Positions 50,576 to 62,000 of a stretch of 64,000 nucleotides of DNA are shown here, in pieces. The position numbers and the translations under genes were made by a program. Under the pieces are notes generated by a model. It saw nothing but the letters and a program-made list of their open reading frames with translations. It was not told where the DNA came from and did no database searches. Source of the DNA: Pipra filicauda (Eukaryota > Chordata > Aves > Passeriformes > Pipridae); assembly GCF_003945595.2 (NCBI RefSeq), contig NW_024104421.1, positions 9,114,001-9,178,000 on the forward strand, given 5' to 3'. Numbering within the stretch: the first letter of the stretch is position 1; each line of letters opens with the position of its first letter.

Positions 50576-52072
50576 ATGGAATTTTATTTCTTTAAACAGG
50601 GCTACAAATGTTAATAGGGTAGATATTTAGACTATTTGAAGGAGTATTGTTTCTTCAGGCAGACAAGGCACATAAATTTATTCCATGTTTCCAGATTGTT
50701 TCTACTTCTCTGGCAATTTGAAATACAAAATTCTCATCTGCCTCATTCAAGCTTACTGGCCTTTATCACACTTGGATAAAAAGCCCAATAACAACTGTAT
50801 GAAGTCTTTTTTTTTTATTTTCAAATGACTATTCAAGCAAACTGTGTTGTCCAGATATTCAAAATCTCCGTGTGGTATTCACTGCAAAAGATAACTCAGT
50901 TTTAGGAAGACCGAAGTTAATAGATTTCATGGGCATTACTTAAGTAGAATTACCACCTAAGTGAAATGAGAAAACATCACATGAAAAGCAAACAAAACTG
51001 TCTTGTAAAAAGATGTCTTAAGCCCAAATGAAACAAAAATATCATTGAGTCTAGTTAAAAATCGAGGTGAAAAATTGGAAGAAATTTGTAGGGAACTTTG
51101 CCATTTTGTTTTACAGAAAATGAATGGATATGTTCCCATTCCTGTGGAAAATTTTGGAGGTACCTCACATAATTTATAATTGATTTTCCACTAAACTGTT
51201 GAAGAACCCTTTTTTGCTTCTGCTGGTAAAGTGCAGCACCAGCAAAAAAAACCTGCAGAACATCTTGGCAAATTCTTCACAAATTAATTCTACCTCAAAA
51301 ACCTGAAAGTATGATTTTTTTTATTATTTTTATTTTTTGAAAAAGAGAATACCATAAACATGTGGAATACATTAGTCCTATAATTCATTAAAGAGCCATA
51401 GTACTGTAGTTATAGCAAAACATTTTAGCAGAATATTTCAAATGACACTTTAAGGTAAATTTTATACTTTTTAGATTTGAAATTTTATAGTGCTTTTTAG
51501 AGCTCCTGGATCTAATCTCTGACTTAGAAGCCATACACGAGCAAGTGTCAAACCTGCAGCTGGTTTGCTGTTTCCTAGATATCTAAGAGTCTGTCTATTA
51601 GAACTTTTTAAATAATCATCTCATGGGTTTCATTACTATATAATGAGTCTTTCAGTTTTCAGCTGCTGACTGAATTTTCTGTAGCAACAAAAATGCTTTA
51701 TTATCTGGAGAGCAACTGAAAGAAATCAGAAGTTTCATTTACTGTGTCAGAACTTTGCCCAGAACTCGAGTGCAGCACAAAAAGCCATTAGACTCAACCT
51801 TAATGGACGAGTTCACTAGAAATCAAGGAGAAAATTATCTTTTCATCTGAAATATAGTTATATCTGCACTGTTTTGGCGTCTCATGTTTGATATAGACAG
51901 GAGTGAGATGTACATTTTTACTGCTCATTATTGTAGTCATGCTGTGGAGGAAGAAGTTTTCAGGTAAAGGTGAAGGTTCTCTGGAATTAAATAGACATTT
52001 TGCTGCTGGTATCAGAAGTACTAGCGTTTTGCCCTTAGGTTGCATAAAAATAAATCTGGAATCATTCCCCAT

Positions 52073-52670
52073 TGGTGTTGTTTAACCCCAGCCAGCAACC
52101 AAGCACCATGCAGCTGCTCACTTGCTCTCCCACCAGAGGGACTGGGAGAGAATCAGAAGGGTAAAAGCTACAAGACTCATGGTTTGAGATAAAGACAGTT
52201 CAATAGAGAAAGCAAAAGCCGCACACGCAAGCAAAGTGAAACACGAAATGGATTCACTGCTTCCCATGGGCAGGCAGGTGTTCAGCCATCCACAGGAGAG
52301 CAGGGCCCCATCACGTGTAACAGTTATGTGGGAAGACAAGAGACATCACTCCAGATGGTCCCCCATTCTTCCTTCTACCCCCCACTTTATATACTGAGCA
52401 TGATGACATATGGTCTGGAATATCCCTTTGGTCAGTTTGGGTCACCTGTCCTATCTGTGTCTGCTCCCAGCCTTCCAAGTACTCCCAACTTCCTCGCCTG
52501 TGTGGCACTACAAGAAGCAGAAAAGGCCTTGGCTCTGCTTAAGCACTGCTCAGCAAAAACCAGAACATCTCTATATCATCAACCCTTCTTTCAGCACAAA
52601 TCCAAAACACAGCCCCATACCAGCTATTGTGAAGAAAATTAACTTTATTTCAGCTCAAACCAGCACACCA
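52073..52670 (+). mobile_element. Solo LTR of an avian endogenous retrovirus
   Basis: This is an LTR of about 600 bp with the avian family phrases 'gtttaaccccagccagcaac', 'aagcactgctcagcaaaaac', 'agcacaaatccaaaacacag' and 'gaaaattaactttatttcag'. A TATA-like TTTATATA lies at 52,386-52,393 and 'tcccatgggcaggcaggtg' precedes it, so a promoter of the original element can be located. No internal retroviral region flanks it on either side, so it is a solo LTR, presumably left by LTR-LTR recombination. The usual LTR core would run from TGTTG at 52,076 to CACA at 52,667. The flanking bases extend the terminal inverted repeat to 9 bp and no direct target duplication is seen. I cannot fix the class (ERVL-like versus ERVK-like). 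Confidence 0.88.
52386..52393 (+). promoter_or_regulatory. TATA-like box of the solo LTR
   Basis: TTTATATA lies about 310 bp into the LTR, in the position expected for the U3 promoter. Whether it is still active is unknown. Confidence 0.5.
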
Positions 52671-53881
52671 ATGCATTACACTGATTTTCCAATATTATCT
52701 CCATGGCATCTTTTACAAAATTACTTACAGACTTTAGAGACAGCTAAATGAAAGGGCTTCACTTCCTTTTTCAAGCTACAGGCATCAAGCTGCCTTTTAC
52801 CTCCTAAAGTCCTTGAGAATATGTTTTAGTTTAGCTATGGTATTAGTTCTAGTCATAGCACTGATACAAGAAAAAGTTTGTAAGGTTAGTTTCCCTGTTA
52901 GTAGTCTTATCTATACATTTCACTTGGAACTGGAGAGATTGTCATATACTCTTAAAAAATATTTCTGACAGTATTTTCTGTCCCTGTAAAGCCATTATAT
53001 AGCTTGAAAAGTGCTGCTTAAGAAACAGGTGTATACCTCTGTTTCTCATTTCCTAGCAGCTAATATTAAATTATGCATACTATGTTGCTAAGACCTAGTT
53101 TTGCACAAGCTTATTTTTAAAATGCCCATTTCTATCTGTATCTTGATACATAGCCAAGAATGGATATTATCAAGTTTTCTGAACTGAAAACCTTCAAATA
53201 CATACTAGAATATTAATTGAAAATTCTCAGCTGAAATACTGGTTACTTGACAATACTATTACCACATGAGGTTCAAGCCAGTGTTGACTACTTTTTACAT
53301 GTAAATGTTTTATGCATATGAATTATAGCCAGTTTTGCACTTCAAAGAGAATATTTCTAATTTAGATATGATCTATAATTAATATGTTGATTCTCATCTT
53401 CAAATTGATTATTTAGTGACTGATTTTGGAAATAAAAATAAAAAAAATCCTACTTAATTTTTGACGTAGATTTTAAGGGTTTTTCCCTTGCAATGTGTAT
53501 CTGTTATTCATACTTTTGGTCATTTTTGGTGATGATTGCTAATTTCTTAAGCTCTAAACACTTATTTATATGATGTAGATCGATTGAACTTCACCTTATT
53601 CAAGATAACACCTGTCTATAAGACACTAAAGGAAAAGTATGAAATCTGACTTCAGGCTAGCAATCTATTATTGTATTATTTCATGTTACAAATTAATTGT
53701 CATCCACCATCTAGAATCTGAATCCATGATTTAAGGCTTCTCTGCTCAGATATTTTTGCTATGGTGTAGTTTGTCTGTGAAGCTTCTCATGTTGATATTT
53801 ATGAGTGTGACATGGCTCCATTTCCTGAAAATACTTTAGAAGCTTATTTGATTTAAGTGACTTACTTATAATTATGTGCAA

Positions 53882-53902
53882 TTTGTTTTGTTTTGTTTTG
53901 TT
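53882..53902. repeat. (TTTTG)n microsatellite
   Basis: This is about four units of TTTTG. Confidence 0.92.
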
Positions 53903-54127
53903 GGTTTACTTCCTTTTTAAAAAGAGAATCTTTATAACATAATCAATTATATGCTGGAGGACACCTTTAACTCAAATACACAGGTTGGAAGTAGGAGAGT
54001 GCAATTACATAAAGGGCTTAGGAATATATGATGAGATCCTTTGCTATTTTAAACATGTCTCTGAACAGATTCAAATTGAAGAAAATAATCCTGGATGTAA
54101 AAGTGGTAATATAAACTAATCTACCTT

Positions 54128-54141
54128 TATATATATATATA
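54128..54141. repeat. (TA)7 microsatellite
   Basis: These are seven perfect TA units. Confidence 0.95.
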
Positions 54142-55649
54142 ATCATTTGATATGTGCAAAAGAATTTCGAAATACTCCAGACTAAGTTATCTTCCCTTGT
54201 TATGTATCATATTTTCATCTGCTGTGATATCTCTTGGGTATACAAATTCATTCTAATTCAAATTAATTTCTTTTTTATCCTGATTTCACCCTACCTTTCA
54301 CCTTGAGAATTCTTTTCTGTCACAAGATATGCAAACACTATCTATCCTTTTGGATTCATTGATTCTCTTTGACCCAAATTTTTACCCAAGCTGCTACAAA
54401 CAATGAGATGCAATAATTATCAAATAATATAATATTAAATTCTGCACTGTGATTTGAGATGTGGAAGGAAAATTATTTGTGTTTTTTACAGCATGAAAGA
54501 AATTATTGTCACTTAGTCATGTGCTGCAGAAATTGGTACAGACATCTGAAGCTCTTTTGACATTTTTCCAGTAGACCTGTGTGTATATATTACAGTGATA
54601 CTTTTGACTGTGCTTTTGAATGCCTAACCCTTATCTTTGCTCCACTGATGAAGCAAAGTTGCTAATGAATGGTAGGACAAATGCTGGATATTTTAGCTGC
54701 GAAAAATGTCAGAAACCACCAACCAAGAAAGTAAGAGAGGAGGTGATGGGCATTGTTTGCTCTTCATTTCACTGGCAGATGGCAAGTGAGAAGAGGTTGT
54801 GAGGGCAGGGAAGTAGGATAGAGCTAGTATTGGTTTTGCATGACTTTGTGTAAGACTTTAAGACAGCTGCACAGACCTATCTGATTATTCTGTGTGGGGT
54901 GGAAAAGTACCCTCAAAAAGGAAGCCTTTTACCCCTACTGAAACAAGAGCTTCTCTCCTGTTCCCTTTTTTTTGGTACTTCAGTGAAATGATTAATCCAT
55001 CCTGTGTTTATGGTTTTGGCTGAAGCACCTATTCCTAGAGCAGCTACGCCCTTCCAGTCTAATGATGGGCCATTAACACCCCATGGCTTGCATACCCTGC
55101 CTTTAAAGGTCCTCACAGCTGGACCTCCTCAGTCCCAGCAACTACCTCCATCCTCCCACTCACGATGCATTCAGGAGCCAAGCTCTCTGCATGCCTATTC
55201 CCCTGCAAAGTCAGAAAGGGACCACTATTCAACAACCCATGGACCAGGCATGTAGCTTTAAGCAACAGCCAAAAATCTGAGTGGGAGGAACACCTGCAGC
55301 TGAACAGAAATGTGTCAGCAAAAGTGTTCAAACAACAAATTTTTATTCCCTGAGAGGGCCAACATGACTTGTAACTTGTCAGAGGATGAAGAGGAAAGGA
55401 GATCTGGGGGAGTATGAGTGAATAGGAAATAGAAAAGGAATTAGGGTAGCCAATATGCCCTCCACTCAAAAATTCCTTAGTAGGTAGCTTGGCCAACTAA
55501 GGATTAAAAATACCCTCAAAATACCAGTGTAGCTGTACCTACACACCACGATTATTGAGAGGACTAGAAAGGTCCCAGCAGGTGCCCTGCTGTGTAAATC
55601 CTGATGACATGCCTTGCTCCCCTGGGCCAATTTGGAAGCCTAAGGGGTG

Positions 55650-56210
55650 TTTCTGAGTACTGAGGATGAGTAACACCCCATCTGAGTACTGCATAGAGTT
55701 CTGGTATCCCCAACAAAAGAAGGACATAGAACTGTTAGTGCAAGTCCACAGGAGGGCCATGAAGTTGAAGGAAGGACTGGATCACCTCCCCTAAGAAGAG
55801 AGGCTGAGAAAGTTGGGATTGTTCATCATGGAGAAGAGAAGGTTGCATGGAGACCTCATAGCAACCTTCCAGTATCTGAAGAGGGCCTACAGGGAAGCCG
55901 GAGAGGGACTCTTCATCAGAAACTGTAGTGACACAACAAGAAGTAATGGGTACAAATTGAAAGAGAGGAAATTTAGGTTAGATATTAGAAAGAAATTCTT
56001 CACTGTGAGGATGGTGAGAAACTGGAATAGGTTGCCCAGGGAGGCTGTGGATGCCCCAACCCTGTCAGTGTTCAAAGCCAGGTTGGACAAGGCCTTGAGC
56101 AACTTGGTCTAGTTGGACGCATCCCTGCACATGGCAGTGGGGTTTGGGACTAGATGATCTTTAAGGTCCATTCCAACCCCTTAACATTCTACGATTCTCT
56201 GATTTTATGA
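55650..56210 (+). mobile_element. CR1 LINE, 5' truncated, with readable ORF2 C-terminus
   Basis: This CR1 copy of about 560 bp on the plus strand starts in the EYC-xFW region of the reverse transcriptase ('atctgagtactgcatagag'). It runs through the C-terminal domain, stop codon and 3' UTR ('tagatgatctttaaggtcc') to a tail of three units ('attctacgattctctgatt'). The last 99 codons are open, and the rest carries at least one nonsense change. It is among the least decayed CR1 copies in the window. Below about 55,650 no CR1 is recognisable, giving the usual 5' truncation. Confidence 0.95.
55813..56112 (+). pseudogene. CR1 ORF2 C-terminal fragment, 99 codons open
   Basis: The frame encodes the C-terminal end of the CR1 reverse-transcriptase/ORF2 protein. 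EKRRLHGDLI lies near its start, then NGYKLKERKFRLDIRKKFF, then WNRLPREAVDAPTLSVFKAR, ending DKALSNLV before TAG at 56,110-56,112. The same frame is blocked upstream by TAA at 55,792-55,794, where the related elements encode a tyrosine just before EERLR. There is no methionine start that makes sense. It is a remnant of a truncated retrotransposon and not a host gene, although the open frame suggests a fairly recent insertion. Confidence 0.9.
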
Positions 56211-57249
56211 TAACATTCATTTGGGGGGGATGGAGATCCCATGTCAGGGTTCAGCTGACCTTTCTCCTCTGATGTCTCCTGCATCTGATCAACTGTAGCC
56301 AGGGAGTAGGGTTTTGGAGGGAGACCAAAGGTGTCACAGAGACTACTGTTTATACAATTTCTCCAGTCCTTTCTGCTCTCAAGGAATCACCAAATCTCTC
56401 AGAGCCAGTAGCAGTTGTACAGTCAGTCGTGATGCATCTGCTGGGGAATCCTGCAGTTGGAGGAATGTTTGGACCTCTTCCAGTGCAGGATGACAGGTGT
56501 CATGTCCTTGGAGGCTTAGGTGATAGTTTGAAGGGTTGTCTCAGAAGCTTCCCCTTGTCATTGGGGAAAACAGCATTTGAAAATGTGGTGGGAGAAAAGA
56601 GATGGTAAAAAAAGAATTTAAATACAGGGACAAAAATATCAAGGTCAGATAAAAAAGAAGGGATATTGAGGCAGGAGAAAGTTTGGATAGACAAAGAAGG
56701 GCAGTTGCACAGTCTTGAGAGCTAGTGTACAATAGCTACATAAAGGCATGGACCAATTTTGTCACTTTATATGGTATGAAAAATGATCCAGTGTTAGATC
56801 TCAACAGTAGAAAAGCATTGTGTTGGTGGATGTGTGGTTGATGTAAACTGGAAGACTTCCCAATAAAGGAATCTCCTCCTCAGCAGTTGTTCTGCATCAG
56901 TAAGTAGTCACCTGGACCAAGGTTTCTGACTTGGCTTCACAATCTGAATTGATACTTGGTAAACAGGGATAAGTGGGATATATGCTTCAAGTGCTCCAAC
57001 AGAATTCTAATTTAGATGCATACATATTACTTTTCTGTCTGTCCACAAGGCCTGGTTGATCTAATTTACTATCAGTTTTTATCTTCTGTTTCAGGTGGAT
57101 GTTACTTAGATTATTGAAACTTACCATTAAATTTTCTAAGAGGCAATTGTGGACAGAAACAGGGCATCTTATTGGATAAATTAATGAAAAATATCTGTGC
57201 TTATGTTATGTAATTATTGGAGTTGCCACTTTTTTCTGAAGGAGTCTCA
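56211..57249. other. Non-coding, unassigned
   Basis: I see no gene. The pyrimidine-biased minus-strand open frames around 56,500-56,730 are composition-driven. Confidence 0.6.
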
Positions 57250-59070
57250 TTTTATTAATTCAAATTCAAGCTAATTGTCTTTGACTACTATATAATACTA
57301 AGATGTGAATTTCAGATATTCATTTTATTTAAGCCATTTTCATCAGTCTCTTTGTAAAGGTTATACGACTATTTTGCTTATCTTTGTAAGACTTATCAAT
57401 GAGATTATTTCTGGTCATTTTATTTTTCAATTGATTTTATCTTCTAGGGCCAAGTTATTAATTCCTTTAGTGCCACTATTCAGGTGTCTGCTGTTCGCAT
57501 TTTGCATCATAGATAACCTTTAAAGTAGTTGGTATTTTGCCTTAGTAAATGTCACTTTTTTGTTCAGGATAAAGAGGATAAACTACAAGATTCTCTCTAT
57601 GACTATGTTGTTGAATTTCCAATCTTCTGCAATTTTTCTAGTGCTCTTTAATGTTTTCCAGAAAATTATATTAATTATTAGAGGTTTCCTTAGTTAATTT
57701 ATGTAAGATTCCTGAACCTAAGATACCTGAGTCTGTGGTTTTGTAAATGTTTAATTGCCACAGAGACTACCTCACATCCTCCTTTGTTATGCAGGGTTAA
57801 TTTTTTGATCTATCAGTAACATATGAAGAAGTAGATACACAACTTGTTTCATTCCAGATGCCAAAACGGAGTACCTAGTGAATGTTTCTGCTTTTCCTTG
57901 ATCACACTTCACTATCCCACTGTCTGAATCTAGTTATTGACTTCTGGAATACTTTTTAAATGCCTTATTATTTAAAATTTGTTGATTTATGATAACTGAC
58001 TTCATTACCCACTTCCTTCTATTTTTATTTTATATTGACTTCATTGATTCTTTACCTCCCTCTCAATGGATACATACACATTCATGTACTATATTCTTGT
58101 GTATATATACATAGGTGTAAATACAAAATTTTTGTGATTGCTTTCACCAAGAAAGAAATCTTCTTGGCTCAAGAATCTTCTTTTTGAATCTGAGGAATTC
58201 TGGCTTCTTGGGCATCCAACAAGATGTTCCTGAAAAATTCCCAGTTGTTTTAGCACTTCTTCAGTTAAATGGATTTTCCCAACTCTGATCTTAGCTGTTC
58301 CTCTAAGTTTCAAAAACTGCAGGTTTTAAAACATGCAACAAATGATATTTCAGGTTGGTGACATATCCTGTTTGCATTAAATAAATCAAACCTCATTTCA
58401 TTGGGCAATTTTTCAATTTCTCAATTTTTGTAAAAGCCATTAACTGTTCCTTATTTATCATAATGAGGTCCATTATGATGAGTAATTGATAATGGACATT
58501 ACTGAGTTACTTGATATCCCATGTAGGATTTCTGTGTTAAGAAAAAAATCCATTACTTTTAGAAATTTCTGAAGTTATATTACTGTCTGTGTATACTGAG
58601 AAAATTATCTGCAGGACGAAAGTCACTTTAGGTAACAGAATTTTCCTTACTGCTCTTAACAACTAGATTTTTTAAGGAGAAACTCCTATATTTTATGAAA
58701 TGTTATGGTTTGTTAAAGATACGTTCTAGTTTCATTTTGTTTGTTTAATTAATACCTTAACCACAAACACTGGGGAGTCCACTCAGTCATTTATGACTTT
58801 CTAGTCATGTAACAGGATATTGGATGCAAAATATCACCACTATCTGATCTGATTTTCCACTGTAGCTTTTATGGAAAACATTAGACATGAAATGCAATCC
58901 TCTAAAACCCGCTGGACTTACCCATCAAGTTTCTCTATTATTAATCACATAATTTCTTTTCTCCTATATGGCCATTTCCAACTACCCTTATTGCCTCTCC
59001 AGGCTCCACAAGTAGTATTCATAATACCTCTCAGCATACTTATTTGCTTTTCGTTTTGTCATTAAAAATG
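57250..59070 (-). mobile_element. Old CR1-clade LINE: endonuclease, linker and early RT remnants
   Basis: Read on the minus strand, the segment keeps CR1-clade domains in order. Near 59,030-58,999 is the TNARSLGNK-like start of the endonuclease. At about 58,945-58,921 there is a decayed ITETWW box. At 58,574-58,533 the peptide LQKFLKVMDFFLNT matches the endonuclease FLESIxDNFLxQ region. At about 58,252-58,171 the linker NNWEFFRNILLDAQEARIPQ is readable for 26 codons without an indel and matches the family's SWxxFKDHLLxAQExSIP. Near 57,746-57,709 lies the PGPDGIHPRVLKEL region that opens the reverse transcriptase, and the RT continues weakly to about 57,250. Stops and shifts are numerous. The boundaries are approximate, and the family matches are from memory. 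Confidence 0.75.
58461..58501. repeat. Imperfect palindrome inside the LINE remnant
   Basis: TCCATTAT at 58,469-58,476 pairs with ATAATGGA at 58,489-58,496, flanked by TAATG and CATTA. It lies in the decayed endonuclease C-terminal part of the LINE and is probably incidental. Confidence 0.8.
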
Positions 59071-62000
59071 ATGCTTTTAGTTGGCTTATGTGCTTGGATA
59101 TGTATGTCTCAGTCTGTCATCATGATTCTCTCCTTTCATGTAGTTTGAGTATATTAAGTCTTCCTAACTACTTCATCTGTCAACCAGAAGAATGGTACAT
59201 ATTTTGCTGAAATGAAATCCATAATACCATGTGATCTTCTATTTCTATAGAGGTTACCATGCTGTTTTATTGAACCAAAATCTTCCCTTACTTCGCCTAC
59301 CACCCCTACTGTTGAACTATGTTCTTTTCTGCCTGATTTTTACTTTAACTTGAAAATAAGTTTAGAATTCTAAAGTATCAGCTGTGTCAGCTTTTTTCAC
59401 CTTTTCTTAGCTGCATGGTTGATGAACAGTTTTAGTGGCTGAAAATTCACCTTAAATAAATTAATAAATAAACAAATAAAGACATAAATAAATAAACAAT
59501 CCTAGCTTCAAAGCTTTTTAATTGCCCTTAGTGTTTTTTGCTGGATAGGAGAAATCATCCTTCTATCTGTGGTGTAGTGTGGAACACATCTGAGGCTCAT
59601 GTCCAAGATACTTTTGGGGCACTTCTGAATATTTCTCTGCTAAACTAACAGGTTAGTTCTTACAGGCTGTTCTTTTCTGATGTCTCACCACTATCAAGTA
59701 GTTAGTGGATACTTCCAGCTAGGAACAATAGACTCTAGAGGCTCTCAAAATGTGCAGTGAAAACAGACTAATCTTTGTATTTTCTCGGTTTGACTTAGTT
59801 ACTTGTCGTTGGGAGATTGGAAGATCTGCTGTCATACTGACTGAGCTGATCTGCTGGGGAATCCCACAGATGCACAGTATATGACTTTGGTATCATGGAT
59901 TCCTTCTCCATTTTGACTACCAGACTGAATCTCACGAAGAGGAGTAATCATTTCTATTCACAAGGAAGAATACAGATAATACTAGATTTGGTGTTGTTCA
60001 TAGAAAATGATGACTATTCATCTTTGTTGCTATAGCAAAACCACATGTATACAGCAAAGCTTATAAACACTGCTCTGAAAATTCTGATGGAAACTCTGCT
60101 GCTAATTCCTCTATTTATATTTCACAGTGTCTCTATTAGTTAGCTTTTATTCATTGTTCGAGTCAGTCCCATCCTGTGTCAAGAATTGTCAGCAAAGTTC
60201 AAACACCAGATGAAGAGCACACACCTCAGGCGGTATGCATGAAAACCAACGATACATTCCTGTAATTGTTCAGAGAACATCCAAACAGGAGGATTTTACT
60301 GGGCCATATATTCAGCTCTTTCCTCTCGTGATGATATACTGCTTGAACTCTGCCTTTGGTCTCTCCCTGTTTGTTTCCCTGGCTGCTCTATAGCCCGATT
60401 CTAATCCTTGTTGTGGAAGCATTTTAAAGTCATTATGCCTTTGTTTTCTGAGATGCAAGATTTATAGGGAAGGTAATATCCTTTATTAGACCATTTGGTT
60501 CATTTGGAAAAAATGGGCATTCTTCTGGGGTCAGAGTCCCTTCATTACACTTGTTTTCTCCCTGCTTGGTTTTTCCATTTCTGAGTGCACTTTTTAGAGA
60601 AAGCAGGCCTGTTCATTTTGTTCTTTTTAGTTTCTACATTTTCTTCCAGGGTAATAGAGAGAACACATGTACTTGTGTTATTTTGTGGAGATTTGTGTTC
60701 TTTTGCAGAGGCTTGTGTGCTTGTTTTTCCAAAATCCAAAATAAAAATAATATAACCAATTTTAGGCCAAACATCTGTATTTTGGCCCTGGTATACAGAA
60801 ACCTCACTTCCTCCATGTTTTTTGGAAAAAGTCCTGGACTGATATGATCAGCTTCTCTTTTTCGTAAAGGAAAAATAAAAATCTGCTTTACCAGTTACAT
60901 AAGAGGCAGAGGGAAAACCCCATGGAGAATAGCAAGATATATGTATTGATTTAAAAATGACAAATAGAAACATTCCAAATATTTGCAAATTGTTTCTTCT
61001 GCTGCTTACCCCCAAGTAATGGAAAAACAATCCAGTTGAGTAAGAGACTGTAGGTTGTGAATATTTTTAAGGTCTAATGCAGTCCTGAATTCCAGACCCA
61101 TGCAACTTCTCAGATATCTAGCAGAGTTTATGTAAGTTTTAACTGAGTTAAGGACCAATATACTTTTGCTTGACAGCGTGGCCTATACATAGTGGGCAAA
61201 GAGTTCTTACACTCTTCTAGTAATCCCATTCTCTGCTTTTCTCACTCTGTTTACTTCTGCCTGAAATGACCGTGACCTTCTGCCAGATTTTCTTGAAGGT
61301 TATGCTAATCTTTATTGGCAAGAGAAACAGTAGCTGGAGCAAAAAAAAAGTGAAAGAGAATGCCACATGAGAATGAACAGCATGCAAAGCGTGAGAAGTT
61401 TCTGCAATAACTGGAACTGGAGCAGCTTTGTCAGCATGAAGTCCCTGGAGCAGTAAGTGGGGATGTACACTCTGGAATATCCAAGAATGAAATCTTAATT
61501 AATTTTCTGGTACTTGGAAAGGCATTTGGGTTAAATCCTTTGCTAAGGCAGGTGGGTGCACCTCAGGTACTTTCTATGAAATTTTGTGCATTTCACACAG
61601 CCCCTCATTTGGCCCCACATCTCATTTCTTTCATGTTTAAATCCAAATGAATGTGTCTGTCTGCCTGAGAATTCTGTGTACAGCCTTTCACACATAAATG
61701 GCAAATGTGTTTGTGTGCAGGGTCAAAATAACTTCCCACAGAATTTTCTGACCTGATATCAAGTAACCACAGCTTAAAACAAAATTATGCTGCATCATGT
61801 CAGATTCTTGCAGATCAGTATGTTTAACAAGACGAAAGTAGTCTCATAGAGAGGAGGGAAAGGGTTAATGCCACTCTCTTTAAGGAGCTGGAATTGCTGC
61901 TGCTTCCTAGAAGATCTGAAGCATTGCAGTTTAAGCCACTTCAGGCTCTTCAACATTGCAACATCTGTAGCATGGTTCAGGGCCAAAATGCAAACAGTTA

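Larger units (their letters stand above)
47011..52069. other. Non-coding, mostly unassigned
   Basis: I see no gene. A possible sauropsid motif copy, a T17 run, two sets of perfect hairpins and a G/T low-complexity tract are listed separately. Open frames are short and without recognisable domains. Confidence 0.6.
52671..55649. other. Non-coding, unassigned
   Basis: I see no supported gene. The minus-strand open frame at 55,113-55,496 (127 codons) has no recognisable domain. A (TTTTG)4 tract and a (TA)7 tract are listed separately. Confidence 0.6.

Noticed and set aside
55113..55496. Minus-strand open frame of 127 codons
   Set aside because: Composition looks non-coding, no family is recognised, and overlapping frames exist on the other strand.
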